This document shows positions 25,500-34,651 of a stretch of 64,000 nt of DNA, piece after piece. The notes under the pieces were generated by a model that was not told the DNA's origin, ran no database searches, and saw only the letters and a list, made by a program, of their open reading frames with translations. The DNA is from Hyphomicrobiales bacterium (GTDB lineage Bacteria > Pseudomonadota > Alphaproteobacteria > Rhizobiales > Rhizobiaceae): the NCBI GenBank assembly GCA_900472395.1, contig UCHV01000025.1, positions 1 to 64,000 of the forward strand, given 5' to 3'. The translations under genes were made by a program, and so were the position numbers. Numbering within the stretch: position 1 is the first letter of the stretch; each line of letters starts with the position of its first letter.

Positions 25500-27653
25500 T
25501 TAGAGTGCGCAGGATACGCAGCCCTGCACTTCCGTGCCGGTCAGCGCCATCTGGCGAAGGCGGATGTAATAGATGGTCTTGATGCCCTTCTTCCACGCGT
25601 AGATCTGAGCGCGGTTGATGTCGCGGGTTGTCGCGGTATCGCGGAAGAACAGCGTCAGCGACAGGCCCTGATCGACATGCTGCGTGGCCGCCGCATAGGT
25701 GTCGATGATCTTTTCCGGGCCGATCTCGTAGGCATCCTGATAATACTCGAGATTGTCGTTGGTCAGGTATGCGGCAGGATAATAGACGCGGCCGATCTTG
25801 CCTTCCTTGCGGATTTCGATCTTCGACACGATCGGATGGATCGAGGAGGTCGAGTGGTTGATGTAGGAGATCGAGCCGGTCGGCGGCACGGCCTGCAGGT
25901 TCTGGTTATAAAGCCCGCCTTCCATGACCGCAGCCTTCAGTTCGGACCAGTCCTGCTGCGTGGGAATATGAATGCCGGCGTTTTCGAACAGTTCGCCGAC
26001 GCGCGCGGTGGCGGGCTTCCATTCCTGTTCGGTGTATTTGTCGAAATATTCGCCGGAAGCGTATTTCGAGTTCTCAAAGCCTTTGAAGCTTTTACCCTTC
26101 TCGACTGCCAGCCGGTTCGAGGCGCGGATGGCGTGATAGGTCACGGTGTAGAAATACATGTTGGTAAAATCGACGCCCTCTGCCGAGCCGTAAAAGATGC
26201 GCTCGCGGGCGAGATATCCGTGCAGGTTCATCTGGCCGAGGCCGATGGCATGGCTGTCCTCGTTGCCCTTGGCGACCGACGGTACCGAAGTGATGTTGCT
26301 CATCTCGGAGACAGCCGTCAGCGCCCGGATCGAGGTCTCGATCGTCTTGCCGAAATCAGCCGAATCCATCGCAGCCGCAATATTCAGTGAGCCGAGATTG
26401 CAGGAAATATCCTTGCCCATATGCTCATAGGACAGATCAGCGCCATAGGTGCTGGCATCGCTGACCTGAAGGATTTCCGAGCAGAGGTTGCTCATGGTGA
26501 TACGGCCGGCGATAGGGTTGGCGCGGTTCACCGTGTCCTCGAACATGATGTAGGGATAGCCGCTTTCGAACTGGATTTCCGCGATGACCTGAAAGAACTC
26601 GCGCGCCTTGATCTTCTTCTTCCGGATACGGCTGTCGGCAACCATCTCCTCGTATTTTTCAGTGACCGAAATCTCGCTGAAGGCCACGCCATAAACGCGT
26701 TCCACATCGTAGGGCGAGAACAGGTACATGTCCTCGTTGTTCTTCGCGAGTTCGAAGGTGATGTCCGGCACAACGACACCCAGCGACAGCGTCTTGATGC
26801 GGATTTTTTCGTCGGCATTCTCGCGCTTGGTATCGAGAAAACGCATGATGTCCGGGTGGTGGGCATTGAGATAGACGGCACCTGCCCCCTGTCGCGCGCC
26901 GAGCTGGTTGGCGTAGGAGAAACTATCCTCCAAGAGCTTCATCACCGGAATGACGCCGGAGGACTGGTTCTCTATCTGCTTGATCGGCGCACCGGCCTCG
27001 CGAAGATTGGTCAGCGACAGCGCGACCCCGCCGCCGCGCTTGGAAAGCTGCAGCGCCGAATTGATGCCGCGTGCGATGCTTTCCATGTTGTCTTCGATGC
27101 GCAGCAGGAAGCAGGAAACGAGTTCGCCACGCTGTTTCTTGCCGGCGTTGAGGAAGGTGGGCGTTGCGGGCTGGAAACGACCGGAAATGATCTCGTCGAC
27201 CATGTCGCGCGCATGCTGTTCATCGCCGCGGGCAAGTGTCAGCGCCACCATGCAGATGCGGTCTTCGTAACGCTCGAGGTAACGCTTACCGTCGAAGGTT
27301 TTCAGCGTATAGCTGGTGTAATATTTGAACGCGCCGAGAAAGGTCGGAAAGCGAAATTTCCTGTCATAGGCGTGATCGAACAGATCGCGGACGAAATTGA
27401 ACGAATACTGGTCCAGCACCTCCTGCTCGTAATAGCCCTCGACGACCAGGTAATCGAGCTTTTCCCGCAGGTTATGGAAGAACACGGTGTTCTGGTTGAC
27501 GTGTTGCAGGAAATACTGTTTTGCCGCCTGCCGGTCGCGGTCGAGCTGGATTTTTCCGTGCTCGTCATAGAGGTTCAGCATGGCGTTGAGAGCGTGGTAA
27601 TCCAGCGCGGTCTCGGCGGGTTTGTGCGGTTTATCGAGCACTAGCGTGTCCAA
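25500..27653 (-). CDS. nrdE: Class Ib ribonucleotide reductase large subunit
   Basis: The 717-residue catalytic subunit reduces ribonucleoside diphosphates. The ten-stranded barrel with NLCSEILQ, the finger-loop segment, PPTGSISYINHSTSSIHP and the redox-active tail GCVSCAL are all present. I start it at the TTG at 27653, overlapping nrdI by 13 bp, because the family N-terminus DTLVLDKPHKPAETALDYHALNAML begins there and GGAA lies upstream; a GTG at 27641 in a TAGTG overlap is the alternative. It receives electrons from NrdH. Confidence 0.95.
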   Translation of the reverse strand: MDTLVLDKPHKPAETALDYHALNAMLNLYDEHGKIQLDRDRQAAKQYFLQHVNQNTVFFHNLREKLDYLVVEGYYEQEVLDQYSFNFVRDLFDHAYDRKFRFPTFLGAFKYYTSYTLKTFDGKRYLERYEDRICMVALTLARGDEQHARDMVDEIISGRFQPATPTFLNAGKKQRGELVSCFLLRIEDNMESIARGINSALQLSKRGGGVALSLTNLREAGAPIKQIENQSSGVIPVMKLLEDSFSYANQLGARQGAGAVYLNAHHPDIMRFLDTKRENADEKIRIKTLSLGVVVPDITFELAKNNEDMYLFSPYDVERVYGVAFSEISVTEKYEEMVADSRIRKKKIKAREFFQVIAEIQFESGYPYIMFEDTVNRANPIAGRITMSNLCSEILQVSDASTYGADLSYEHMGKDISCNLGSLNIAAAMDSADFGKTIETSIRALTAVSEMSNITSVPSVAKGNEDSHAIGLGQMNLHGYLARERIFYGSAEGVDFTNMYFYTVTYHAIRASNRLAVEKGKSFKGFENSKYASGEYFDKYTEQEWKPATARVGELFENAGIHIPTQQDWSELKAAVMEGGLYNQNLQAVPPTGSISYINHSTSSIHPIVSKIEIRKEGKIGRVYYPAAYLTNDNLEYYQDAYEIGPEKIIDTYAAATQHVDQGLSLTLFFRDTATTRDINRAQIYAWKKGIKTIYYIRLRQMALTGTEVQGCVSCAL

Positions 27654-28036
27654 AATCGTTCCAATCCGTGTCTGACGTTGTCGACATCTTCCTGTGTGCC
27701 CAGAAGTTCGAACCTGTAGAGAAAAGGCACCCGGCACTTGGCGGATATGATGTCCCCGGCGATGCAATAGGCTGCGCCGAAATTGGTGTTTCCCGCGGCG
27801 ATCGCTCCGCGAATGTTGGATCTGTTGTCCGCATCGTTCAAAAAACGGATCACCTGTTTCGGCACGGCGCCCCTGTGCTCGCCCCCGCCATAGGTGGGAA
27901 CAACCAGCACGAAAGGGTTTTGCGCCCGAAGCGTCTCATCGCTGTTGATCGGGATGCGGTGAGCAGCCATGCCCAGCTTTTCCACGAACCGGTGGGTGTT
28001 TTCCGATTTCGTGGAAAAATAGACGACCTCTCCCAT
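27641..28036 (-). CDS. nrdI: NrdI flavodoxin-like protein
   Basis: A 131-residue flavodoxin-like protein with the FMN-binding pattern YFSTKSENTHRFVEKLG, VPTYGGG and GNTNFGAAYCIAGD. It supplies the oxidant that assembles the dimanganese-tyrosyl cofactor in NrdF. It lies 8 nt after nrdH and overlaps nrdE. Confidence 0.95.
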   Translation of the reverse strand: MGEVVYFSTKSENTHRFVEKLGMAAHRIPINSDETLRAQNPFVLVVPTYGGGEHRGAVPKQVIRFLNDADNRSNIRGAIAAGNTNFGAAYCIAGDIISAKCRVPFLYRFELLGTQEDVDNVRHGLERFWTR

Positions 28037-28044
28037 CTTCGGCC

Positions 28045-28266
28045 TCAGGCAAGCGCACTGATCATATCGGGCCTAAAACCCGCCCAATGCCGATCTCCGG
28101 CGATCACGACCGGCACCTGGCGGTAACCCAGTTCCTGCACCAGTTCATAAGCGCTCGCATCGGCGGAAATGTCGATCACGGTATAACCGATGCCCTGGCG
28201 ATCAAGCGCTCGGGTGGTTGCAGTGCATTGGACGCAGGCGGGTTTGCTGTAGACGGTGATGGACAT
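28045..28266 (-). CDS. nrdH: Glutaredoxin-like NrdH
   Basis: A 73-residue redoxin with the active-site CVQC (residues 11-14) in YSKPACVQCTATTRAL, and the RQVPVVIAGDRHWAGFRPD end typical of NrdH. It reduces the NrdE tail. The start at 28266 follows GAGGAAA. It is the first gene after a 300-nt leader and the cobalamin riboswitch. Confidence 0.95.
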   Translation of the reverse strand: MSITVYSKPACVQCTATTRALDRQGIGYTVIDISADASAYELVQELGYRQVPVVIAGDRHWAGFRPDMISALA

Positions 28267-28569
28267 GATTTCCTCGTGACTGATGGACATGCGGAAGCCT
28301 TCGGACACCAGTCGGCGTCCGGGCAAAATTGCAGGCAATTGGGGCAGGCACTGATGGCGACCGGACGGCAGTCGTCGGTCGCGGTCTTAGGTGCGGGACA
28401 ACATCGTCCGATGAGCACCCGTTTTGCGGCATCCCGCACGGATTCTGTGGAAACGGAAACTCATAAGACCTCACCCCGATGTGGTTCAGCAGATTGCTCG
28501 GGGCAGCGCACACGCGGGTTCACTCCGCATGTATACGCGACCTTCCGGACACCCCGCCCGTGGACGTTT
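28267..28569 (-). other. Leader between cobalamin riboswitch and nrdH
   Basis: About 300 nt of transcribed leader. It contains a 6-bp stem (CCCCGA / TCGGGG, 28478-28503 region) and just after it a possible 25-codon leader frame (28464-28387, ATG preceded by GAGG). No intrinsic terminator with a T-run was seen, so the expression platform is not obvious. The leader peptide is speculative. Confidence 0.4.
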
Positions 28570-28750
28570 CTGTTTGAGGCAGGTCTCCTGGCTCGCGGGT
28601 CGTCACATTCAATCTGCCTTCCCGGCGCTTGTGCCAGTGGACTGATCGATTGAATGCTCGCCGCTTACAGTTGCGGGGGCAGCTTCGGCATTGCAGCACC
28701 TTTCGGGTGCCGCGCACCGTATTCCCGTCTTAGCTTTCGATCACAGAATC
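28570..28750 (-). promoter_or_regulatory. Adenosylcobalamin riboswitch controlling nrdHIEF
   Basis: Reading the minus strand, the conserved blocks appear in order: GGGAATACGGTG, the CTGCCCCCGCAACTGTAAGC core, CCACTGG, CGCCGGGAAGGC, and the B12 box GCCAGGAGACCTGCC (28578-28592). Spacing and order match the cobalamin riboswitch family. It lies upstream of a B12-independent reductase, the arrangement known from Streptomyces and others in which B12 turns the alternative reductase off. Confidence 0.95.
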
Positions 28751-28905
28751 GAAAGAACCTCGAACACAAGATATGGTAGATGAAGGGATTTTTTCGTCAA
28801 CAACTATGTTGCGCCGAAGCGTCGATCACTGGGGAAAACCGCAGATCCATCAAGCTTCGCAGCGCCGCGCGGCATTTGCAGCACGGCGCTCTTTTGCCAA
28901 GCGGT

Positions 28906-29655
28906 TCAAATGTATGGGTTTTTTCTGACAATGAAGACATCCTGATGGTTCCACCAGGTTGTCACCTCGTCCGAAATACATTCGGCACCGGGCAAGGTGT
29001 TGATATGCCGGCGAACGAGGTCGGGGCTCATGACCATCTGGCCATATTCCTCGAGAGGCAAGTCGATCTGCTCGCTGCTCATGGCATATCGATAGCCATA
29101 TTCTTCCGGCGGATTTTCCATCAGAAGGAAGGGAAGCGATTTTTCGCCTTGCGTGGTGAAGATCAGCACACCGCCCGGTCGGACCAGGGAGAACAGCTTT
29201 ACCAGCCATCGAGCCCAGGTCGTGATCGGCATGTGTGAAAAGAACGAGAGTGCAAAGACGGCATCGTATGTACGGCCGGGATCGAGATTTTCAGGCACCG
29301 AAACCGAATGCAGCGCACGCACCCCGATCTTGTTTTCCAGAAACGAGATCGCTTGCGGATGGATGTCGCATGACACCAGCTTGATCTTGTTGTCGCCGAC
29401 GAGATGACGGCTGACGCAACCGTAACCGGACGCGAATTCAAGAACATCGATCGAGCCTTCGCCGAGAACACGTCGCAGAATGCCGCGCAGCTTCTTGGCG
29501 GATTCCCGGCCATCCTCGAAATAGTATTTTATTCTCGTTTCGTCGGACGGAAATCCCTGATGATCAATCAGAAAATTGAAAATGTGATCATCGGGATGGA
29601 CTGCGGGAGAGACTCCCAGCTGGCCAGCATAATCATTAATTATCTGCTCACGCAT
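28906..29655 (-). CDS. Class I SAM-dependent methyltransferase
   Basis: A 249-residue protein with a Rossmann SAM-binding core: motif I VLEFASGYGCVSRHL (about residues 71-85), the acidic end of strand 2 in LVSCDIHPQA, YDAVFALSFFSHM and LVRPGGVLIFTT. It matches the Methyltransf_11/25 pattern; the substrate is unknown. It stands alone, divergent from the 30-kb sugar operon, and has a GAGGGGAAGG ribosome site. Confidence 0.82.
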   Translation of the reverse strand: MREQIINDYAGQLGVSPAVHPDDHIFNFLIDHQGFPSDETRIKYYFEDGRESAKKLRGILRRVLGEGSIDVLEFASGYGCVSRHLVGDNKIKLVSCDIHPQAISFLENKIGVRALHSVSVPENLDPGRTYDAVFALSFFSHMPITTWARWLVKLFSLVRPGGVLIFTTQGEKSLPFLLMENPPEEYGYRYAMSSEQIDLPLEEYGQMVMSPDLVRRHINTLPGAECISDEVTTWWNHQDVFIVRKNPYI

Positions 29656-29982
29656 GCCTTCCCCTCACGCCCGTTACTCGCTTGGATTGTGCAAATAATC
29701 GCTAACATTGCAAACAAAAAATTGTCGTTCCCGTAACGGGGGAAACCGCTTGCTGCCGTTTTTCTCCCTTGGCGGCGCTGCTGCGCCGGAAATTTCGCGG
29801 TTTTTCAGCGGAAAATTGAATTGCGGGTCACCAAGCATTTGCGTTCTGCATGAGGTTTATACACCTGTCCATCCACAGGAAAATTGCACGATAAAGGTGC
29901 ATTGTTGTCGCTGGTCTTGCCGAGGCCAGGCCACCTTTCACAAGCCAATGGGGATGCGACCATCAAGCCGAACTAATGGCGT

Positions 29983-30000
29983 CGTGAAAAGTTTTTCACG
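29983..30000. promoter_or_regulatory. 18-bp palindrome, candidate LacI-type operator
   Basis: CGTGAAAAGTTTTTCACG has perfect 8-bp arms. It lies 30 bp upstream of the -35 element of the sugar operon, whose last gene encodes a LacI-family regulator. Confidence 0.5.
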
Positions 30001-30030
30001 CAAAATTATTTACGTACGAATTCATAAATA

Positions 30031-30060
30031 TTGACGCGCGTAAAATTTAGCGCATATGAT
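30031..30060 (+). promoter_or_regulatory. Sigma-70-type promoter of tagatose-type operon
   Basis: TTGACG and TATGAT separated by 18 nt, about 75 nt before the binding-protein start. The spacer contains a GCGC...GCGC symmetric element around TAAAATTTA that could also bind a repressor. Confidence 0.6.
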
Positions 30061-30135
30061 TGATCATCCGCCGGTTAGAGGAGGCCCGCTGGCTGGATGT
30101 GTGCTCATAAGGCCTCAAGGACGGGGAGGAATAAC

Positions 30136-31029
30136 ATGACCCTCAAGAATTTCGCCAAGACGCTGCTGGTTTCCGCCAGCCTCACGCTTGCCGCTGCCGC
30201 AGCCCATGCCGAAGGCATCGGCGCGTCGCTGCTCACCCAGCAGCATCCTTTCTACAATGAGCTTGCCAAGGCGATTACCGCCGAAGCCAAGGCCAAGAAC
30301 GTGTCGGTCGAAATCTCGATCGCCAACCAGGACCTGAACAAGCAGCTCGCAGACATCGAAGACTTTATCGTCAAGGGCGTCGACGTCATCATCATGTCCC
30401 CGGTCGACAGCAAGGGCGCTCTCGCAGCCGTTGCCCGCGCTGAAGCAGCCGGCATCAAGGTCATCACCGTCGACGTTCCCGTCGAAGGCGCCAAGGTTGC
30501 CTCCTATATCGGCACCGACAACTACGCCGGTGGTGTGAAGGCTGGCGAACTGATGGCCGAACAGCTCGGTGGCAAGGGTCAAGTCGCGATCATCGACTAT
30601 CCGCTCGTGCAGTCGGTCGTAAACCGCGTCAACGGCTTCAAGGAAGCCATCGCCAAGCACCCGGACATCAAGATCGTGTCGATCCAGACCGGTATCACCC
30701 GCGCCGAAGCGCTGGCCGTTGCCCAGAACATGCTGCAGGCCAACCCGGATATCGGCGGCATTTTCGGTTTCGGTGATGATGCGGCTCTTGCTGCCGCCGT
30801 CGCCGTCAAGTCGTCGGGCCTGACCGGCAAGGTCAAGGTCATCGGTTTCGACGGCATGCCGGAAGCCATCAAGGCAGTTGATGCCGATCCGGATTTCGTC
30901 GGCGTCATCCAGCAGTTCCCGGACCAGATGGGCAAACTCGCCGTCGAAACCGCGATTAAGCTGAAGGCAGGCGAGGAAGTGCCGGCCGAACAGCCGATCG
31001 TACCCGGCGTCTACACCAAGAAGCAGTAA
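30136..31029 (+). CDS. Sugar-binding protein of ABC importer (probable D-tagatose or related ligand)
   Basis: A 297-residue RbsB-type periplasmic protein with a clear signal (cleavage after AAAAHA, about residue 25), then IGASLLTQQHPFYNELAKAI, a DVIIMSPVDSKG loop and FGFGDDAALAAAVA. It is the first gene of a six-gene operon with importer, PfkB kinase, PF08013 protein and LacI regulator. The ligand is inferred from those enzymes. Confidence 0.9.
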   Translation: MTLKNFAKTLLVSASLTLAAAAAHAEGIGASLLTQQHPFYNELAKAITAEAKAKNVSVEISIANQDLNKQLADIEDFIVKGVDVIIMSPVDSKGALAAVARAEAAGIKVITVDVPVEGAKVASYIGTDNYAGGVKAGELMAEQLGGKGQVAIIDYPLVQSVVNRVNGFKEAIAKHPDIKIVSIQTGITRAEALAVAQNMLQANPDIGGIFGFGDDAALAAAVAVKSSGLTGKVKVIGFDGMPEAIKAVDADPDFVGVIQQFPDQMGKLAVETAIKLKAGEEVPAEQPIVPGVYTKKQ

Positions 31030-31084
31030 GTCCTCCCAAGACGCTCTGCGCATGAGGTGGTCTCCGTGTGAGACTGCCTCCTCC

Positions 31085-31112
31085 GGTGGTCCACTCCCCC
31101 AGGTGGACCATC
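31085..31112 (+). terminator. Intra-operon stem-loop after the binding-protein gene
   Basis: A 10-bp stem (GGTGGTCCAC / GTGGACCATC, one G-U pair, 8-nt loop) without a T-run lies between the binding-protein and ATPase genes. Such hairpins typically keep the upstream binding-protein mRNA more abundant than the rest of the operon. Confidence 0.5.
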
Positions 31113-31209
31113 GGAAATCTGCAGGTCTTTCGAAGCTCTGCATGATCAGGAATAAGGAGCAGCTTGCAGTGCGATAATCGCGCAAAGCGCTCGTAGATAA
31201 GGTGACGCC

Positions 31210-32727
31210 ATGGCAATTTCAGGCGACAACGTGATCCTCGAAATCAGCGACATGTCGAAGGAATTCGGTGCGGTCAAAGCGCTGAAGAGCATGCAGCTCA
31301 AGGTTCGTCCCGGCCGTGTTCACACGATCCTCGGCGAAAACGGTGCGGGCAAATCGACGCTGATGAAGATCCTGGCCGGCGTCTATCAGCCGACGACGGG
31401 ATCGATCGTGCTCGATGGTCAGCCTTATGCGCCGACCAATCCGCAGGATGCTGCAAAGGCCGGCCTCACCATCGTGTTTCAGGAGCTCAGCCTCTGTAAC
31501 AACATGACCGTTGCCGAAAACATTCTGGCGACGCGCGAACCGTCGCGCGGCGGTTTCATCAACGACAAGGCGCTCGTTCGCAAGGCGGCCGAACTGGTGA
31601 AGGAACTCGGCCTGCCGGTTTCGGTCACCGATCAGGTTGGCGACCTGTCGATTGCGCAACGCCAGCTGGTCGAGATCGCCAAGGGGTTGAGCATCGACGC
31701 AAAGGTCGTCATTCTCGACGAGCCGACCTCCTCGCTCAGCGACAGCGAAGCCGAAATTCTTTTCCAGATCATCGGCCGCCTGAAGGAAAAGGGCGTCGCG
31801 ATCATCTATATTTCCCACCGCATGGAAGAGATCATGCGGTTGAGCGACGACATCACGGTCGTGCGCGACGGCAGCTATATCACCACGCGCGACAAGACCG
31901 AGGTGACGATTGCCGAACTGATCGCGCTGATGGTTGGCCGCGACATGAACGAGATCTATCCGCCGCGCGACGTGGCCGCCCCGGCCATGACAGAAGCACC
32001 GGTTCTCGCCGTCAACGGGCTGTCGCGCGGCGAAGAGTTCGAAAACGTCTCCTTCGACATCCGCCCCGGCGAAATTCTGGGCTTTTTCGGCCTGATCGGC
32101 TCCGGTCGTTCTGAAGTGATGAACACGCTGTTCGGCATGGCTCACGCTTCCGCCGGCACGGTTGCCATCGACGGCGCGCAGGTCAAAATCACCTCGCCGG
32201 TCGAGGCCATCGAGCGCCGCATCGGTTTCGTCACAGAGAACCGCAAGGAAGAGGGCCTCGTTCTCAGCCACAGCGTCGAGAGCAATATCTCGATGGTGGC
32301 GCTAGACGGGTTTTCGAGCCTGTTCGGCTTTCTGAAGCGCAAACGCGAACGCGACGCCGCCAAGGCCGAAGTCGCGCGCCTTACCATCAAGACGGCCTCG
32401 CTGGATACCATTGCCGGATCGCTTTCGGGCGGCAACCAGCAGAAAATCGTGCTGGCCAAATGGCTTCTGACCAAACCAAAGATCCTCATCCTCGATGAGC
32501 CCACACGGGGCGTCGATGTCGGCGCCAAATTCGAAATCTACAAGATCATCCGCCAGCTGGCGGCGGAAGGCACGGCAATCCTGCTGGTGTCCTCCGAACT
32601 TCCGGAAGTCATCGGCATGAGCGACCGCGTGGTTGTCATGAGCGAAGGCAAGGTGACGGCGATTGCCGATCCTGACCAGATGACACCGGAAAAGATCATG
32701 CACTTTGCCACGGGATTTGCATCATGA
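31210..32727 (+). CDS. Sugar ABC transporter ATPase, two-domain RbsA type
   Basis: The 505-residue duplicated ATPase has Walker A GENGAGKST and Walker B VVILDEPTSSL in the first half, and a degenerate GLIGSGRSE, signature LSGGNQQKI and LILDEPTRGVDVG in the second. It energises the importer. It overlaps the permease gene by 4 bp. Confidence 0.94.
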   Translation: MAISGDNVILEISDMSKEFGAVKALKSMQLKVRPGRVHTILGENGAGKSTLMKILAGVYQPTTGSIVLDGQPYAPTNPQDAAKAGLTIVFQELSLCNNMTVAENILATREPSRGGFINDKALVRKAAELVKELGLPVSVTDQVGDLSIAQRQLVEIAKGLSIDAKVVILDEPTSSLSDSEAEILFQIIGRLKEKGVAIIYISHRMEEIMRLSDDITVVRDGSYITTRDKTEVTIAELIALMVGRDMNEIYPPRDVAAPAMTEAPVLAVNGLSRGEEFENVSFDIRPGEILGFFGLIGSGRSEVMNTLFGMAHASAGTVAIDGAQVKITSPVEAIERRIGFVTENRKEEGLVLSHSVESNISMVALDGFSSLFGFLKRKRERDAAKAEVARLTIKTASLDTIAGSLSGGNQQKIVLAKWLLTKPKILILDEPTRGVDVGAKFEIYKIIRQLAAEGTAILLVSSELPEVIGMSDRVVVMSEGKVTAIADPDQMTPEKIMHFATGFAS

Positions 32728-33686
32728 GTGACAAGAGCGCAGCCAGCGCCGCCTTCAAACAGGTCATGAAACAGTATGGCGGTATCTTCTTATCGCTCAT
32801 CGTTCTGTGCGTGATCTTCTCCGTCACCAACGGCCGTTTCATGTCGGTGGCGAATTTTCTGAACATCCTGCAGCAGGTCTCGGTCATCGCCATTGCCGCC
32901 TTCGGCATGACCTGGGTCATCCTGCTTGGTGAAATCGACCTGTCGATCGGCTCCATCATCGCCGTTGCCGGCATGGTCGGCGCGCAATGTTTCGCCTTCG
33001 GCATGAGTTTTGTGCCGGCGCTGATCCTGACGATTGCGGCTGGTGGCCTTCTCGGCCTCGCCAATGGCGTGCTGACGGCAAAATTCCTGCTGCCGTCCTT
33101 CATCGTCACGGTGGCGACCATGGGCATCTATCGCGGCATGGTCAGCCTGCCGACAAACGGCGCGCCGGCAATGATCATGGAACCGAGCTGGACCGCCATC
33201 GGCACCCAGAGCTTTATCGGTATCCCGATCGTCATCTGGGTCGTCGCAGTGCTGTTCCTGTTTAACCACATCCTGCTCAGCAAGACCAAGTTCGGTCGCC
33301 GCGCCTATCTCACCGGCGGCAACCGCGAGGCAGCGCTTTATTCCGGCATCAAGGTTGATCGCCTGAAGATCATCATCTTCATGATCTCCGGTGTGATGGC
33401 GGCCATCAGCGGCGTGCTGCTTTCCTCGCGCCTGTTCTCGGCCCAGACCAATGCCGGCATGAGCTATGAGCTTGATGCCATCGCCGCAGCGGTTCTTGGC
33501 GGCACCAGTCTTGCCGGCGGCGTCGGCACCATGATCGGCACGCTGATTGGCGCTCTCATCATTGGCGTGCTCAACAACGGCATGAACATGCTGTCGGTGC
33601 CTTATTTCTACCAGCTCATCGTCAAGGGCCTCGTCATTCTGGTCGCCGTCTATCTCGACGTGCGTTCGAAGCGCGCCAAGCAGTAA
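32724..33686 (+). CDS. Ribose-type ABC transporter permease
   Basis: The 320-residue membrane protein has 8-10 hydrophobic segments and the family signatures AAFGMTWVILLGEIDLSIGS and DAIAAAVLGGTSLAGGVGTMIGT. It is the inner-membrane channel for the imported sugar and is translationally coupled to the ATPase. Confidence 0.93.
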   Translation: MSDKSAASAAFKQVMKQYGGIFLSLIVLCVIFSVTNGRFMSVANFLNILQQVSVIAIAAFGMTWVILLGEIDLSIGSIIAVAGMVGAQCFAFGMSFVPALILTIAAGGLLGLANGVLTAKFLLPSFIVTVATMGIYRGMVSLPTNGAPAMIMEPSWTAIGTQSFIGIPIVIWVVAVLFLFNHILLSKTKFGRRAYLTGGNREAALYSGIKVDRLKIIIFMISGVMAAISGVLLSSRLFSAQTNAGMSYELDAIAAAVLGGTSLAGGVGTMIGTLIGALIIGVLNNGMNMLSVPYFYQLIVKGLVILVAVYLDVRSKRAKQ

Positions 33687-33705
33687 TCAGCAGAGCAAAA
33701 CAGCC

Positions 33706-34650
33706 ATGTCGAAAATTCTCACCATCGGCGAAATCCTGGTCGAAATCGTCGCCACCAATCGCGGCAACGGTTTTCGCGAAGCCGTGCCGCTGATCGGCCC
33801 GTTCCCTTCGGGCGCGCCGGCGATCTTCATCGATCAGGTCGGCAAGCTCGGGCAGGAATGTGCCATCATCTCGCGCGTCGGTGACGACGATTTCGGTTGG
33901 GTGAATATCAATCGCCTCACCGAAGATGGCGTCGATGTCTCCGGCATCGAAGCACTGCCCATGGGCACCACCGGCAGCGCCTTCGTGCGTTACCGCGAAG
34001 ATGGCGGCCGCAACTTCGTCTTCAACATCCGCAACAGCGCCTGCGGTGAAATCGAACTGTCGGACAAGACGCTCGCCCTCATCGACACCTGCACGCATAT
34101 GCACGTCATGGGCACCGCCCTTTATGCACCGAGTGTCGTCGCCAGCATCCTGACGGCAGTGGAGCGTATCAAGGCAGCCGGCGGTACCGTTTCTTTCGAT
34201 CCGAACCTGCGCCCGGAAATCCTCGACAGCCCCGGCATGCTGGAAGCGCTGCAGACGGTGCTTTCGAAGACCGATCTGTTCATGCCGAGCGGTGAAGAAC
34301 TCTTTCTGTTCGCCGAGGCGAAGACGGAAAAGGAAGCCGTTGCCGAACTGCTGGCCAAGGGCATCAAGGCCATCGTCGTCAAACGCGGCGACAAGGGCGC
34401 CAGCTATTTCGACAAAGACACCCAGGTCGATCTCGAAAGCTACAAGGTCGAGGAAATCGACCCGACTGGCGCCGGCGACTGCTTTGGCGCCACCTTCGTC
34501 ACCTTCTGGCTGAAGGGCATGCACCCGGCCGAAGTGCTGCGTTATGCCAATGCCTCGGGTGCCCGTGCCGTCACCAAGGCCGGCCCGATGGAAGGGGCTT
34601 CTACCCGCGCCGAACTCGACGCACTCATTCAAGCGCAAGGAAATGCCTGA
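33706..34650 (+). CDS. PfkB-family sugar kinase (probable D-tagatose 6-kinase)
   Basis: A 314-residue ribokinase-family enzyme with an N-terminal sugar-binding SGAPAIFIDQVGKLG and the catalytic anion-hole motif DPTGAGDCFG near residue 250, whose Asp is the base. In Agrobacterium a PF00294 kinase next to a PF08013 protein was shown to phosphorylate D-tagatose to tagatose 6-phosphate. The same pairing here makes D-tagatose the leading substrate, by inference. It starts 19 nt after the permease. Confidence 0.82.
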   Translation: MSKILTIGEILVEIVATNRGNGFREAVPLIGPFPSGAPAIFIDQVGKLGQECAIISRVGDDDFGWVNINRLTEDGVDVSGIEALPMGTTGSAFVRYREDGGRNFVFNIRNSACGEIELSDKTLALIDTCTHMHVMGTALYAPSVVASILTAVERIKAAGGTVSFDPNLRPEILDSPGMLEALQTVLSKTDLFMPSGEELFLFAEAKTEKEAVAELLAKGIKAIVVKRGDKGASYFDKDTQVDLESYKVEEIDPTGAGDCFGATFVTFWLKGMHPAEVLRYANASGARAVTKAGPMEGASTRAELDALIQAQGNA

Positions 34651-34651
34651 C

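Larger units (their letters stand above)
29656..30135. other. 480-bp divergent intergenic region
   Basis: The region separates the methyltransferase from the tagatose-type operon. It holds an 18-bp palindrome (29983-30000) and a sigma-70-like promoter (30031-30060), listed separately. A GC-rich arm pair (GGCGGCGC / GCGCCGG) at about 29771-29789 may fold. No gene was recognised. Confidence 0.55.

Noticed and set aside
28176..28439. Cys-rich 87-codon minus-strand frame in the nrd leader, overlapping nrdH
   Set aside because: It starts at a GTG without a ribosome site, runs out of frame through the real nrdH, and resembles no known family.
29858..29880. TTATACACC and ATCCACAGG, resembling DnaA boxes of a replication origin
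   Set aside because: Both differ from the DnaA consensus at two or more positions and no rep gene, iteron array or AT-rich unwinding element is near.
31219..32271. 350-codon minus-strand frame opposite the sugar ATPase
   Set aside because: The sense frame carries all ABC motifs; the opposite frame is His/Asp/Arg-rich shadow sequence.
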